Source of the DNA: Actinokineospora auranticolor
GTDB taxonomy: Bacteria > Actinomycetota > Actinomycetes > Mycobacteriales > Pseudonocardiaceae
Direction of reading: 5' to 3'
Assembly (NCBI RefSeq): GCF_002934265.1
Contig: NZ_PTIX01000032.1
Location: 1-64,000 of the forward strand
DNA: 64,000 nucleotides
The position numbers were made by a program, and so were the translations under genes. Positions within the stretch are counted from its first letter, which is position 1; the number at the start of each line of letters is the position of its first letter. The notes below the pieces were generated by a model. It did no database searches and had not been told where the DNA came from. It worked only from the letters and a program-made list of their open reading frames with translations. This document shows positions 1-15,600 of the stretch, piece after piece.

Positions 1-184
1 AGGGCAAGGCGAGGCGAGGCGAGGTGGGCAAGGCACGGCGGGCAAGGCGGGGCGTGCCAGGCGGAGTGGGCCAGGCAGAGTGGGGTGGGGCGGGGTGGGC
101 GGGGCGGGGCAGGCACGGCGGGCCAGGCGGGGCGGGCAAGGCAGGGTGGGGTGGGGTGGGGGCTAGGGCTTGGGGTGGGGCGGG
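1..184. repeat. G-rich low-complexity tandem repeat
   Basis: This stretch is made of short imperfect units such as GGCGGGGC, GGCAAGGC and GGGGTGGGGC. A longer unit with the core GGGGCTAGGGCTTGGG occurs twice near the right end. The plus strand is almost free of C-runs and full of G-runs, so it could form G-quadruplexes. It lies directly after the stop codon of the hybrid kinase on the minus strand. No gene is visible in it. It might help end transcription or be a copy-number-variable repeat; both are inference. Confidence 0.75.
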
Positions 185-3115
<2,931 letters not shown>

Positions 3116-3125
3116 CAGCGGCCCG

Positions 3126-3500
3126 TCACCCCTCATGGCTCGGGAGGAGGGCGTGGATGCGGTCGAGCAGGTCGGCGGGTTTGAAGGGTTTGCAGACGTA
3201 GTCGTCGGCGCCGCTGGTGAGGCCCGCGTCGATGTCGGACTGCTTGGTCATGCCGGTGAGCAGGATGATCGGCAGGTGCGGGGTGGGGTGGCGCTCGCGG
3301 AGGGTGGCGCAGACCCGCAGGCCGTCCATGCCGGGCAGGGTGACGTCGAGCAGCAGCAGGTCGGGCCGGTCGGCGGCGACCTGGTCGAGTACCTCGGGGC
3401 CGGTGCCCACCGGGGTGGTGGTGTGGCCCGCCTGTTCGATTTTGAACGTGATCAGCTCACGCAGGTCGTCGTCGTCCTCCGCGATCAGAATGCGCGCCAC
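3126..3500 (-). CDS. Single-domain response regulator
   Basis: A stand-alone receiver of 124 residues: acidic pocket EDDDD at 8-12, phosphoacceptor Asp52 in [12 protein letters not shown], and Lys in VCKPF. It has no output domain, so it probably works as a phosphorelay shuttle or by protein contact. The GTG start at 3500 has AAGGAG 8 nt upstream; a longer reading frame to 3638 is Pro/Gly/Arg-rich and looks non-coding. It sits between the giant DUF11 protein gene (134 bp gap) and the hybrid kinase, whose Shine-Dalgarno lies in the last codons of this gene, so the two are probably translationally coupled. Confidence 0.88.
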   Translation of the reverse strand: MARILIAEDDDDLRELITFKIEQAGHTTTPVGTGPEVLDQVAADRPDLLLLDVTLPGMDGLRVCATLRERHPTPHLPIILLTGMTKQSDIDAGLTSGADDYVCKPFKPADLLDRIHALLPSHEG

Positions 3501-3634
3501 CGCGCGTTCTCCTTCCCGCACCCCCGGCCCGTGGCGGGGGTTCCGTCCTCCCGGTCCGCGGCGGGGGTTCCGCCGCGGACCGCCGTGGACGTGTCCACCC
3601 GCGCCCGGGGCCCGGGTGGACGGCGTGCCACAGG

Positions 3635-6600
3635 TCATGAACGCCTACCTCGGCGCCAGGGCTGGTACACCAGCGTGACGCCCAGAAGGGTGAGCAGCAG
3701 GCCGAGGCTCAGCCACCGCAGGACCGGGAAGCCGGTGTAGCTGAGGTCCTGGTCGGTGGCGGTGTCGTCGGTCGTGGTCGTGGTGCCGCCGTTGGTGCTG
3801 GTGGTGGGCGTCTCGGTCGTCGGGGTGGGTGTCTCGGTGCTCGTCTCGGCGGCGCTCACCTCGGTGGTGGCGGACGCGGAGTTGTCGTCGGCGGAGTCGA
3901 GGACGTCCTGGACGGCGAGGGTGGCGATGTTGACCAGCGGTCCTTCGCGGTCGACGCGGGCCGTGACGGTCAGCGTGCGCTGGTCCGCGGGGCCGACCCA
4001 GTCGAGGTGCCAGAGGCCGGTGGCCGGGTCGTAGGTGCCCTGGCTGGTGACCGCGGAGATCAGGGTGATCCCCTCGGGCAGCAGGTCGGTGACCTGGACG
4101 GACGGCGCGGCCGACGGGCCGGTGTTGGCGATGGTGACCACCCAGGTGATGGTGTCGCCGACGGTGGCCTTGGTCTGCTCGGTCGTCTTGGTGACCGACA
4201 GGCCCGTCTGCCTGGTCAGGGTGGTGCTGACCGCGCTGTTGTTGTCGCCGCTGTTGGCGTCGGGGGTGCTGGAGGTGACGCGGGCCGAGTTGCTGATGGC
4301 CGTGCCGTCCAGGTCCGCGGCGATGGCGGCGCGGAGCCGCACCGTGACGGTGGCCGCGGGGGCCAGCGCGTCGAGCGGGCAGGTGACCACGCCGTCGGTG
4401 TTGGCGCAGGTGGCGCCGGTGCTGGAGACCAGCGTGGCGCCCGCGGGCAGCGCGTCGGTGAGCACGACGTCCCGGGCGAAGGCGTCGCCCGCGTTGGTCA
4501 CGGTGACCACCCAGGTGGCCTGGGTGCCGGGCACGATCTGCCCGCCGTCGACGCTCTTGGTGACCCGCAGGTCGGGGCTGGCGTTGAGCTGGGTGGTGAC
4601 GGCCGCCGAGTTGTCGTCGGAGTCCTGTTCGGCGGTGGTGGAGGCGACGGCGGCGCTGTTGGTGATCGGACCCGCGGCGGCGTCGGCGCGGACGGTGCCG
4701 GTGATGGTCAGCGGGGTCGAGGCGCCGGGGTTGATGTCGCCGATGGCGCAGATCAGGGCGCTGCCGCGGGTGACGCAGCCGTTCGGCGGGGTGGTGACCT
4801 CGACGGAGGCGGGCAGCAGGTCGGTCACGGTGACGCCGCGGGCGGTGGAGATGCCGTTGTTGGTCGTGGTGACCAGCCAGGTGATCGTGTCGCCCGGCCG
4901 GTGGTTGGCCTGGTCGGCGGTCTTGACCACGGACAGGTCGGCCTGCGGCGCGGACGGGCCCGCGACGCTGGCGGCGTTGTCGATCGGGTCGCTGTCGGGG
5001 TCGTCGGACAGCACGGTCGCGGTGTTGCTGACCTCGTCGGGGACGAAGCCCGCCGCGACGTCGACGACGATCGTGATCTGGATGGTCTCCAGCGGGTCGA
5101 GGTCGCCGGGCGCGCAGGTGACGAGTTGGCCGTCGATGACGCAGGAGCCCTTGGTGGCGGTGGCGGTGGCCGGGGTCAGTCCGGTCATCAGCGGGTCGGT
5201 GACGAGGACGCCGGTCGCCGCGGACGGTCCGTAGTTGTAGACGTCGAGGGTGAAGGTGGCCTGGCCGCCGGGGGTGACCGAGGCCGGGGTGAGGGTCTTG
5301 TCGATGCCGAGGTCGACCGAGCGGGCGACGTCGGAGGCGACGGCCGCGGTGTTGTTGTCCTGGTCGGTGTCGGCGGTGGTGGAGGTGACCGAGACCGCGT
5401 TGTCGAGTTGGCCGCCGACGTAGTTGGCGTCGACGTGGGCGGTGATGGTCAGGATCCGGTCGGTGTCGGTGGTGACGGTGCCGAGCACGCACCGGAGGGT
5501 GCGGTCGGTGAGGGTGCAGGACGGGTCCGCGGCGACCAGGGTGACGCCCTTGGGCAGGGTGTCGACCAGGACGACGTTGCGGGCGTCGGAGGGGCCGCCC
5601 GCGTGGACGGTGATGCCCCAGGTGATGTCCTCACCGGCGGTGACCTGGGCGGGGCCGTTCATGGTGACGCCGAGGTCGGTGACGGAGGTGACGTCCTGGC
5701 TGACGAACACCGAGTCGTTGCTCGGGTCCGGGTCGGGGGTGGCGGACTCGACCTGGGCGGTCACGGCGGCGTCGCCGGTGACGTCGGAGTCGAAGACGCC
5801 GCGGACCACGAAGTCCAGGGACGCGCCGGGCGGCAGGTCGCCGAGGTCGCAGGCGATGGTGTTGTCGCAGGTGACGCCCGGCGGGGCGGTGATCGTGATG
5901 TTCTGCAGCTCGCCCGGGAGTCCAAGGGAGAACCGGGTCTTGCTCGACGTGGACGGGCCCGCGTTGCGGACCGTGGCCCGGATGGTGGCCTCGGAGCCAG
6001 CGGTGAGCTGGGCGGCTTCGAAGTCGGCGACCACGGACAGGTCGGCGAAGGCGGTGACCGGCTTGGTCAGGGCGACCGAGTTGGTGTCGGTGTCGAGGTC
6101 GATCGAGTCGGAGTCGGCGGTCACCGTGGTGGCGAGGTCTTCGACCCGGTCGGCGGCGACGGTGCCGACGACGGTGATCTCGACGCTGGCGCCGGGTTCG
6201 AGGGTGTCGACGACGCAGGTGGCGGTGGTGTCGCAGGTGACCCCGGCGGGGGCGTTGACCACGACGGACTGGAGGCCGTCGGGCACCGGCACGGTGATGG
6301 TGACGTTGCGGGCGATCGAGGGGCCCTGGTTGGTGGCGGTCGCGGTGATGGCCGCGGCGGAGCCCGCCACCAGCGGGTCCGGGCCGAGGGTGGCGGCGAG
6401 GACCAGGTCGGACACGACCTGCACGGCGCCGGTGGCGGTGACCGAGTTGTCGGTGTCGTCGGGGTCGTCGGTGGCGCTGGTGGTGGTCGCGACGATGTCG
6501 AACGGCCCGTTGGCGTCGGCGCCGAGGTCGCCGCCGATGTCGATGGTGACCGTGGCGCCGGGCGCCAGGGTGCCGATCACGCAGACCACCGTGTTGTCGC

Positions 6601-9600
6601 AGGTGACGCCGGGCGGCGCGGTGACGGTGACGTTCCGCAGGCCTGCGGGCAGCGGCACGGTGAGGGTGACGCCGGTGGCCGCGCCCGGGCCGTCGTTGGT
6701 GACCGAGGTGGTGATCGCGACCGGTCGGCCCGCGGTGGGCAGGCCGGAGGTGATCGCGGCGCGGGTCACGAGGTCGGCGCTGGCGGTGATCGGCGCGGTG
6801 ACGGTGACGGTGTTGTCGGCCGGTGCCGGGTCGCTGAACGACGACGTGGCGGTGGCGGTGAACGTCAGGTCGCCGGTGGCGCCCGGGGCGACGGTGCCGC
6901 GCACGGTGATGTCGACCTGGGTGCCGGGGGCCAGCGTGTCGATCACGCAGTTGCCGCCCGCGTCGCAGGTGACCCCGGCGGGCGCGGTGAACTGGGCGCC
7001 GGTGAGGCCCGTGGGCACGGGGATGGTGACGACGACGCCGGTGGCCGCGGACGGTCCGGTGTTGCCGACGGTGACCGTGGCCGATTGCGGGGTGCCCGCG
7101 GTCGGGGTGGTCGGGTCGAGCACGAGGGCGACGTTCAGGTCGGACGCCACGAACAGCGGCGGGGTGACCGTGACGGTGCGGTCGGCCGGGTTCGGGCCGG
7201 GGGTCGGCGAGGCGACGGTGGCCACGAAGGTCGGCGCGGTGGTCGTGGTGGGGCTGACCCGGCCGTTGACGACGATGGTGATGTCGGTGCCGGGCGGGAC
7301 GTCACCGATGGTGCAGGAGACGGTGTTGTCGCAGGTGATGCCCGGCGGGGCGGTGACGGTGACGCCTTCGACGCCCGCCGGGATGGGCAGGGTGAAGGTG
7401 ACTCCGGTGGCGGTGGACGGCCCGGTGTTGCCGATCACCGTGGTGGCGGTGAACGGGTCACCCGCGGTGAGGGTGCCGGGGCTGAAGGTGGTGCCCACGG
7501 ACAGGCCCGCGGACGCGGTGACGTTGGCGTTCAGGACGACGACGTCGTTGCCCTCGTCGGGGTCCGGCGTGGTGGAGTTCGCGGTCACCGTGAAGGTGGT
7601 GGTGCCCGGGTTGGCGTTGGGCGCGAGGACCCCGTCGATCACGAAGTCCAGGCTCGCGCCGGGCGCCAGGTCGCCGATGGCGCAGGAGACCGTGGTGTCG
7701 CAGGTGACGCCTGCCGGGGCGGTGACGGTGACGTTGGTCAGGCCCGCCGGGATCGGCACGGTGAAGGTGACGCCCTGGGCGGTCGACGGTCCGGCGTTGC
7801 GGACGGTGGCGGTGACCTTGGCCGGGGAGCCCGGGGTGAGGGCGGCCGGGTCGAGGGCGGCGGTGACGCCCAGGTTGGCGGACTGGCTCACCTGCGCGGT
7901 GATGGACGCGGTGTTGTCCGCGGCGCCCGGGTCGCCGGAGGCGGCGGTGACGTCGGCGGTGAAGTCGAGGTCGGTGCCGGTGAAGGCCGGGTCGACGGTG
8001 CCGGTGACCACGATGTCGACCGACTGGCCCGCGGCGAGCGGCGGGATGGTGCAGGTGACGGTGTTGTCGCAGGTGACGCCGGGCGGCGCGGTGACGGCCA
8101 CAGTGGTCAGCCCGGCGGGCACCGGCAGCGAGACGGTGATCGCCGACGACGTGGACGGGCCGTTGTTGCGGATGGTGGCGGTGTGCCGCACCGGTTCGCC
8201 CGCGGTGAGGGTGGTCGAGTCGAGCGCGGTGGTGACCGCGAGGTCCGCGGCCACGGTGACGCCGACGGTGACGGTGCCCGCGTTGTTGGCCGGGATCGGG
8301 TCGGTGCTGGCCGAGGCGACGGTGCCGGTGAAGGTCAGCGACGGTCCGGTGAACGCCGGGTCGACGGTGCCGCGGATGGTCGCCGTGACCTCGGCGCCGG
8401 GCAGCAGGTCGCCGAGGTCGCAGACGGCCGAGTTGTCGCACGTGGCTCGGGCCAGCGCGGACACGGTGACTCCGGTCAGGCCCGCCGGGATCGGCAGCGT
8501 GAGGGTGACGCCCTGCGCGGTGGACGGGCCGTTGTTGCGGATGGTCGCGAGGACCTCGATCGGCGTGCCCGCGACGGCGCTGCTCGGGCCGGTGATCGAG
8601 ACGAACGAGACCTCGGAGGCCACCGTCACGGGGATCTGGACGGTGGTGACGTTGCCCGAGTTGTTCGGGTCGCTCGCGGCCGAGGAGATCGCGCTGGTGA
8701 ACGACAGCGCGGGGCCGGTGTAGTCGGGCGCGATGGTGCCGCCGACGGTGATCACGACCTGGGCGCCGGGGGCGACCGAGTCGATGGTGCAGGTGACGGT
8801 GTTGTCGCAGGTGACCCCGGCGGGCGCGGTGACCTGGACGTTGGTCAGGCCTGCCGGGATCGAGACGGTGAAGGTGGCAGGCCCGGCGGTGGACGGCCCG
8901 GCGTTGGTGACCGTGGCGGTGAGCGAGACCGGCGAGCCCGCGGTGGCCGTCGCCGGGTCGGTGGCCACGGTGACGCCCAGGTCGGCGCTGCGGCCGACCG
9001 GCGCGACGACCGTGCTGGTGTTGTCGCTCTGGTCGGGGTCGGGCGTCGGGGTGGTCGCGGTGGCGGTGAAGGTCAGGTCGGCGCCGGCGAAGTCCGGTGC
9101 GACGGTGCCGCGGACCTCGATGACGACGTCGGCCCCGGGGGCGATGGTGCCCAGGTCACAGGCGACGGTGTTGTCGCAGGTGACACCGGGCGGCGCGATG
9201 ACCGTGGCGCCGGTGACCCCGGCGGGCACGGGCAGGGTGTAGCGGGCGCCCGCGGCGGTGGACGGGCCGTCGTTGTGGATCGTGGTGCGGACGGTGACCG
9301 GCGAGCCCGCGGTGAGGCTGGTCGGGTTGACGACGGTGGCCGCGGTGAGGCCGGCGGCGGCGCCGGACTGGGCGTCGACGGTGACCGAGTTGTTGGCCGG
9401 TGTGCTGTCGGGTGTGGCCGAGCCCGCGGTGGCGGTGAACGGCAGGGTCGTGCCGGTGAAGTCGGCGGCGACGCGGCCGTTGACGGTCACCGCGATGCTC
9501 TGCCCCGGTGCCACGGTGGCGGCGGTGCAGCTGATGGTGTTGTCGCAGGTGACACCGGCGGGCGCGGTGACCGTGACGTCCTGCACGCCCGCCGGGACGG

Positions 9601-12600
9601 GCAGGGTGAAGGTGACGCCGGTGGCGGTTGACGGGCCCGCGTTGCGCAGGGTGGCCGTGCCGGTGAACGCCGTGCCCGCGGTGAGGGTGGGCGGGTCGAG
9701 GGTGAAGGCGGCGGACAGGTCGGCGTTGGCCGTCACCGGGATGGTGGTGCTGCTGGTGTTGCCCGCCGTGTCCGGGTCGGGGGTGGGCGAGGTGACGGCG
9801 GTGTCGATGGTCAGCGCGCCGGTGAAGTCGGGCGCGACGGTGCCGCGCACGGTGATCACCACGTCGGTGCCGGGGTCGATGTCGCCGACCGCGCAGGTGA
9901 TCGACGAGTCGCAGATGACGCCCGGCGGCGCGGTGACGGTGACGCCGGTCAGGCCCGCGGGCACGGGCAGGGTGAAGGTCGTGCCGACCGCGGAGGACGG
10001 GCCGCCGTTGCGGATCGTGGTGGTGACGGTGACCGGTGACCCGGCGGTGGCCTGGCCCGGGTCGACCGTGGTGGTCGCGCTCAGGTCGGCCGTGGCGTTG
10101 ACCTGGACCGGGGTGGTCGCGGTGTTGTCGGCCGGGTTCGGGTCGTCGGTGGTGGCCTGGGCGGTGCCGGTGAACACGATCTGGTCGCCGGTGTAGTCGG
10201 CCGCGACGGTGCCCCGGACCTCGACGGTGACCTGGGTGTCGGGGGCGAGCGTGCCGATGGCGCAGGCGACGGTGTTGTCACAGGTGACACCGGCCGGGGC
10301 GACCACGGTGACGCCCTGCAGGCCCGCCGGGACGGGTACGGAGAGGGTGACGCCGGTGGCGGTCGACGGGCCGACGTTGCGGGCCGTGACCGTGACGGTG
10401 ACCGGGGTGCCCGAGGCGACGCTGAGCGGGGTCGGCGTGACGACGGCCCGGATGTCGGCGGCGACGCGCACGTTCGCGGTGATGGTCGTCGAGTTGGCGT
10501 CGGGGGTCGGGTCCGGGGTGTCGGACGTGGCGGTGCTGGTGAAGGTCAGCGGGCCGCCGGTGTAGGCCGGGTCGACGAGGCCGGTGACCTCGATGCGCAC
10601 CGGGGTGCCCGGGGCGACGGTGCCGACGGTGCAGGTGATCAGCGTGTCGCAGGTGACGCCCGCCGGGGCGACGACCTGGACGCCGGTGACGCCCGGCGGG
10701 ATCGGCAGGGTGAAGGCCGTGCCGGTGGCCGTCGACGGGCCGGTGTTCTCGATGGTGGTGACGGCGCGGAACGGTTCGCCCGCGACCAGGGCGGTAGGGT
10801 CGAGGGTCGAGGTGACCCGCAGGTCGGCCGAGGTGGCGACCTGGGTTGTGGCGGTGCCGGTGTTGTCGGCGGCGGACGGGTCGGTGGCCGTGGTGGCCGC
10901 GGTCGCCGTCAGGGTGATGTCGCCCGTGTGGTCGGGGGCGACGCGGCCGCGGACGCCGATCACGACGTCGGCGCCGGGGGCGACGTCGCCGAGGACGCAG
11001 GACACGGTGTTGTCGCAGGTGACGCCGTTGGGCGCGGTGACCACCACGTCGATGAGCCCGGCGGGTACCGGCACGGACACGGTGGTGCCCGCGGCGGTGG
11101 ACGGGCCCGCGTTGCGGATGGTGACCGTGGCCCCGATCGGCGAGCCCGCGACGACCTGGCCGGGGTCGAAGCCGACGCTGGCGTTCAGGTCGGCGGCGGT
11201 GCCGACGGTGCCCGTGGTGGTGAAGGCGTTGTCGGCGGTGTTCGGGTCGGCGACCGGCGAGGACGCCGAGCCGGTGACGGTGATCGGTCCGGTGACCGTG
11301 GGCAGCACGGTGCCGCGGATGACCACGTCGACGGTGCCGCCCGGCGGGACGCTCGCCACCGAGCAGGTGACGGCGTTGTCGCAGGTGACGCCCGGCGGTG
11401 CCTCGACGGTGACGCCGGTGATCTGGGCGGGCACCGGCACCGAGAAGGTGATCCCGGTGGCGGTGGACGGGCCGTTGTTGACCAGCTTGGCCGCGATGGT
11501 CGCCACGGTGCCCGCGGTGAGCGGCGCGGGGGTGACCACGCCGGTGAACGCGAGGTCGGCGCTGGCGGCCGTGGTGCCCGTCGCGGTGGCGGTGTTGTTG
11601 GCCGGTGTCGGGTCGGCGGTCGGCGAGCTGCCGGTGGCGGTGACAGAGATCGGCGCGGTCACGTCCGGCGCGACGGTGCCGCGCAGCGTGATGCGGACGC
11701 TCGCGCCCGGCGCCAGGGTGCCGACGGCGCAGCTGACGGTCGCGTCGCAGGTGACGCCCGCGGGGGCGTCGACGGTCACGCCGGTGACGCCCGCCGGGAC
11801 CGGCACGGCGAGGGTGACGCCGGTGGCCGTGGACGGGCCGCGGTTGACCAGGTCGGCGACGATCTCGATCGGCTGACCGGCGACCGGCGCGGTCGGGTTG
11901 ACGGTGATCGCCGCGTCGAGGTCGGCGGCGGCGCCGACCGGGCTGGTGACCGTGGTGGTGTCGTCGGCCGGGTTCTGGTCCGGGGTCGGCGACGTGGTGC
12001 TCGCGGTGAACGCGATGTCCGCGCCCTGGTAGGCCGGGTCGAGGGCGCCGCCCACCGTCACCACGACCTCGGTGTCGGGCGCGATGGCCCCGAGGACGCA
12101 GGACACGGTGTTGTCGCAGGTGACGCCGTTGGGCGCGGTGACCACCACGTCGATGAGCCCGGCGGGCACCGGCAGCGACAGCGTGACACCGGTGGCGGTG
12201 GACGGACCGGCGTTGCGGACCGTGGCGGTCGCGATGACCGGGGTGCCGGGCGTGACCTGGGCCGGGTCGACGGCCAGGGCGACGCTGACGCCCGCGTCCG
12301 CGCCGACGGCGGTGGTCGTGGTGACCGTGTTGTCGGCGTTGTTCGGGTCGGCGCTGGTCGTGGTGGTGACGGCGGTCAGGCTCAGGTTCGGGCCCGCGAA
12401 GGCGGGCGCGATCCGGCCGCCGACGGTGATGACCAGGTCGGTGTTCGGCGCGATGGTGCCGACGACGCAGGAGATGGTCGAGTCGCAGGTGACGCCCGGC
12501 GGGGCGGTCACGACGACGTTCTCCAGCCCGGCGGGCACCGGCAGGGTGAGGGCGACGCCGGTCGCGGTGGACGGGCCCGTGTTGCGGATGGTGGCCGTCG

Positions 12601-15600
12601 CGGTGACCGGCGAGCCCGCCACCAGCGGCGTCGGGTCGACGGTGAGCGTGACCCGGACGTCGGAGGCGATGCCGACGGCGGTGGCGACCTGCGAGGTGTT
12701 GTCGGCCGGGTTCGGGTCGGCGACCGGCGAGGTGACGTTCGAGGCGATGGTCAGCGGGCCGTCGGGGAACTCGGGTGCCACCTGGCCCCGCACGACCACC
12801 ACGACGTCCTGGTTGGGGCCGATCGCGGCGGCGGTGCACCGCACGGAGTTGTCGCAGGTGACCCCGGCGGGCGCGGTGACGGTGATACCGGTGAACCCGG
12901 CCGGGATCGGCAGGGCGAACACGACCTGGTCGGCGGTGGACGGCCCGGTGTTGTGGATGGTGGAGGTCAGGGTGACCGGCGAGCCCGCGGTGAGCGGGGC
13001 CGGGTCGACCACGGTGGCCACGGACAGGTCGGCCGAGGTGGACACCGACGAGGTGACCGTGGCGGTGTCGTTGCCGGGCACGTTGTCGGGGGTGTCGCCG
13101 TCGACCGACGCGGTCAGCGCGATCGAGCCGCCGGTGAAGTCGGCGGCCACGACGCCGCGGAGCACGATGTCGACCTCGGTGCCGGGCGCCATGGTGCCGA
13201 TCTGGCAGGCGGCGGCGTCGTCGCAGGTGACCCCGGCGGGCCCGGTGACGACGACGTCGCGCAGTTCGGCGGGCACCGGCAGCCGGAAGGTCACGCCGGT
13301 GGCGGTGGACGGGCCGTTCGCGCGGACCTTGGCGTTGACCGTGACCGGGGAGCCCGCGACCGGGGCCGCCGGGTCGATGGTGGCGGTGACCGCGAGGTCG
13401 GCGTCCACACTGGACTGTTCGACGGTGGTGACGGTGTTGTCCGCCGGGTTCGGGTCGGCGATGGCGGAGGTGACCGCGGCGGACAGCGTCAGCGAGTCGT
13501 CGGTGAAGGTCGGCGTGACCCGGCCGCGGACGACGATCCGCAGCTGGCCGGGCGGCACGTCGCCGACGGTGCAGCTGATCGAGGTGTCGCAGGTGACGCC
13601 CGGCGGCGCGTCGACGGTGACGTCCTCGACGCCGGTCGGGACGGGCAGGGTGAAGGTGGTGCCCGGCGCGGTGGACGGGCCCGCGTTGGTGACCGTGGCG
13701 GTGATCGTCACCGCGCCGCCCGCGACGATGGGCCGCGGGTCGACGGTGATGCCGAGCCGCAGGTCGGCGGTGGCGCTGATCGGGGTGCTGGCGGTCGCGG
13801 TGTTGTCGCCCGGGTTCGGGTCGGGGTTCGAGCCGGTGACCGTGGCGGACGCGTTGAGCACCGGGGCGGTGACGCCGGGGGGCACGTCGGCGCGCAGCGT
13901 GAACTGGACGGTGCCTTCCTTGCCGGTGGGCAGGGTGCCGATCACGCAGCGCAGGTTCGCGTCGCAGGTGACGCCCGCGGGCGCGGTGATGGTGGCGCCG
14001 GTGGTCTCGGCCGGGGCGAGGCCGGTGAGCACCACGTCGCGGGCGGTGGACGGGCCCGCGTTGGTCACGAGGACGGTCCAGGAGGCGGGCAGGCCCGGGG
14101 TGATCGGGTCCTGGTCGGCGTTGACCTGGACGAAGATGTCCGAGGTGGCCACGACCGCGCTGGTCGCGCTGTCGGTGCGGTTGTCCGGCTGGTTCGGGTC
14201 CGGTTCGGGCACGGTGGACTCGACCGCGACGTCGCTGGTCAGCTCGTCGGCGGTGATGTCCGGCGAGAGCCTGCCGTAGACGGTGACCGTCACCGCGGCG
14301 CCCGAGGCGATCGTGGACAGGTCGCAGCGCAGGGTCTGGCCGGTGACCTGGCAGGTGCCCTGGGAGCTGACCGCCGAGATGTCGTCGACGTCGGCGGGCA
14401 GGTTGTGCACGACCGCGGCCGGGGCGTCGGACGGGCCGTTGTTGGTGACGGTGATGGTCCAGCCGGTCAGCTCACCGGGGGTGACCTGGTCGGCGGCGTC
14501 GAGCCGGACACCGAGGTCGGCCTGGGCGCTGACCTGGGCGCTCGCGGTGGCGGAGTTGTTCGCCGGGTTCGGGTCGGGGGTGGAGGCCTGCACGTCGATG
14601 GTGTTCGACAGCGTCGGCTCGGCGAACGACGGGGCCAGCGTGACCGGGATCTTGACGGTGATCGGCGTCCCGGGCGCGATGAGGCCGAGGTCGCAGACGA
14701 CGCTGCGGACGACCACCGAGCAGGTGCCCTGGTCGCTGGTGATCGGCCCGGAGATCTCGGTGCCGTCGGGCAGCGGCGAGAAGGTGACCACGCCGCGCAC
14801 CGCGGACGGGCCGGGGCTGGCGATGGTCGCGGTGTAGAGCAGCGACCGGCCCGGCACGACCGGGGTCGGGTCGACGTGCAGGTCGGCGCTGAGGTCGGCG
14901 CCGCGGGTGACCTGGACCCGGGAGGTGGTCGAGTTGTCGCGGCTGTCCGGGTCGGGGGCCTGCGACCCGGTGCTCATCCGGGTCTCGAGCTCCACGCCCT
15001 GGTAGAGCGGGTCGACCGTACCGGTGATCTTGACGACGACCGAGGCGCCGGGGGCGATGTCGCCGAGCGCGCAGGACGCGGTGGTGCAGCCGGGCAGGTC
15101 GGTGGTGACGCCGGTGAGGGCGGCGGGCAGGACCCGGTCGAGGGTGGCGCCGCGGGCGGTGGACGGGCCGTTGTTGGTGACGGTGACGGTGTAGGTCAGC
15201 GGGGTGCCCGCCACGACGCTGCCGGGCACGTCGACGGTGACGGCGAGGTTGGCCGACTCGGTGGCCGAGGCGATCACGGTGCCGGTGTTGTCGGACTGGT
15301 CGAGTTCGGTGGTGGCGCTGCTCGCGGTGGCCGAGTTGGTGACCGTGTCGCCCGCGCCGTTGGCGAGGACGCCGCGCACGGTGATCGCGACGGGCGGCGC
15401 GCCCGCGGCGACGGTGCCGAGGTCGCAGCCCAGGGCCTGGCCGGTGAAGGCGCAGGTGCCCTGCGAGGTGAGCACGGTGAGCTGCCCGATGGTCGTGGGC
15501 AGGTTGTCGGTGACGGTCACCGCCTGGGCGTCCGACGGGCCCGCGTTGGAGACCTCGATGCGGAACTCGATCGGCGCGCCCTGCACCGGCTGGCCGCTGG

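Noticed and set aside
3501-3638. A longer N-terminus for the single-domain response regulator
   Set aside because: The extra 46 residues are Gly/Pro/Arg-rich and unconserved in look; a good ribosome site supports the GTG at 3500.
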